From assembly GCA_023078555.1 (NCBI GenBank), contig CM041201.1, forward strand, positions 6,207,172 through 6,271,171: a stretch of 64,000 bases of DNA. The letters run 5' to 3'. Under the pieces are notes generated by a model. It worked only from the letters and a program-made list of their open reading frames with translations. It was not told where the DNA came from and made no database searches. Within the stretch, counting starts at the first letter, position 1. Each line of letters opens with the position of its first letter. This DNA comes from Ulva prolifera (taxonomy: Eukaryota > Chlorophyta > Ulvophyceae > Ulvales > Ulvaceae). Of the stretch, positions 63,723-64,000 are shown in pieces. Both the position numbers and the translations under genes were made by a program.

Positions 63723-64000
63723 AAAGGCGCGAAAGGGTGCTGTGCAGCAAGTTACATTCAAGCATCGTCCGCTCCCTGCTCTGCCACGCACTTGAGACTT
63801 TCCATTATGGACCGGAACGTAAGCCACTCAGCTTGGGATACCAGATATCATGATATTATGACACATGCAAGGCAGCAGTACAACATCTTCGTGACCAGCA
63901 ATTTGATATCTAATGAAGATGTAAATGCGTTGTGATACATTCACCAAGCGCGAGATGTGCACATGCGATGGCTAACTTCATTTGCAGACATGGGCTGATT
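63723..64000. other. Right edge, probable 3' part of the RSPH14-like gene
   Basis: The frame opened by the alternative acceptor near 63700 stays open to about 63851 and ends TGA-side of HALETFHYGPERKPLSLGYQ. It may be the true last exon. Beyond it no coding signal is visible before the window ends. Confidence 0.35.

Overview
This window is eukaryotic nuclear DNA, most likely from a flagellated green alga. The genes are intron-rich, with short GT-AG introns mostly of 36-150 nt, and use the standard code (TAA, TAG and TGA all end genes). A chloroplast-type thioredoxin (Trx x-like) points to a plastid. A radial-spoke protein (RSPH14-like) points to a motile cilium. Nothing in the window looks bacterial, and there is no operon structure. 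No species is assigned.

Layout. 1-3.6 kb: a double-domain retropepsin-like aspartic protease gene (+). 5.3-20.6 kb: a retrotransposon cluster. It holds a decayed Copia element on + (E1), a decayed Copia element on - (E2) that is interrupted by a solo LTR of a second family with a perfect 5-bp target duplication, and a 3' fragment of a third Copia copy (E3). 20.6-23.9 kb: no gene recognised; short repeats. 23.9-26.1 kb: O-fucosyltransferase-like type II membrane protein (+). 26-32.7 kb: no gene recognised, with large AT and GT microsatellites. 32.8-36.1 kb: NEDD1-like (gamma-tubulin recruitment) and YKT6 (R-SNARE), both +. 36.4-40.1 kb: GLG1-like Golgi cysteine-rich receptor (-), convergent with YKT6. 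40.3-41.5 kb: an inverted-repeat structure. 44.5-45.2 kb: thioredoxin (-). 46.1-48.9 kb: DCAF15-like candidate (+). 49.5-51.2 kb: OMA1-type M48 metallopeptidase (-), divergent from an OST-alpha/TMEM184-family membrane protein (+, 51.8-54.1 kb). 54-62 kb: gene-poor, with a tRNA-Glu-derived SINE and a LINE-like reverse transcriptase remnant. 62.0-63.7 kb: RSPH14-like armadillo protein (+).

The host genes are unrelated housekeeping and cell-structure functions (secretory pathway, centrosome, mitochondrial quality control, plastid redox, cilium). They do not form a cluster with a shared task. Exon coordinates were worked out by hand from splice sites and reading phase. For the fucosyltransferase, YKT6, GLG1, thioredoxin, OST-alpha and RSPH14 genes, the proposed exons join in frame and sum to a multiple of three. 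The N-terminal exons of the retropepsin, OMA1 and DCAF15-like genes, and one internal junction of NEDD1, are unresolved. I did not find a convincing new multi-gene system. The most notable signals are the nested retroelements with their unusual WVDD reverse transcriptase motif, tandem duplications that copy splice sites inside two host genes, and the inverted duplication upstream of GLG1.
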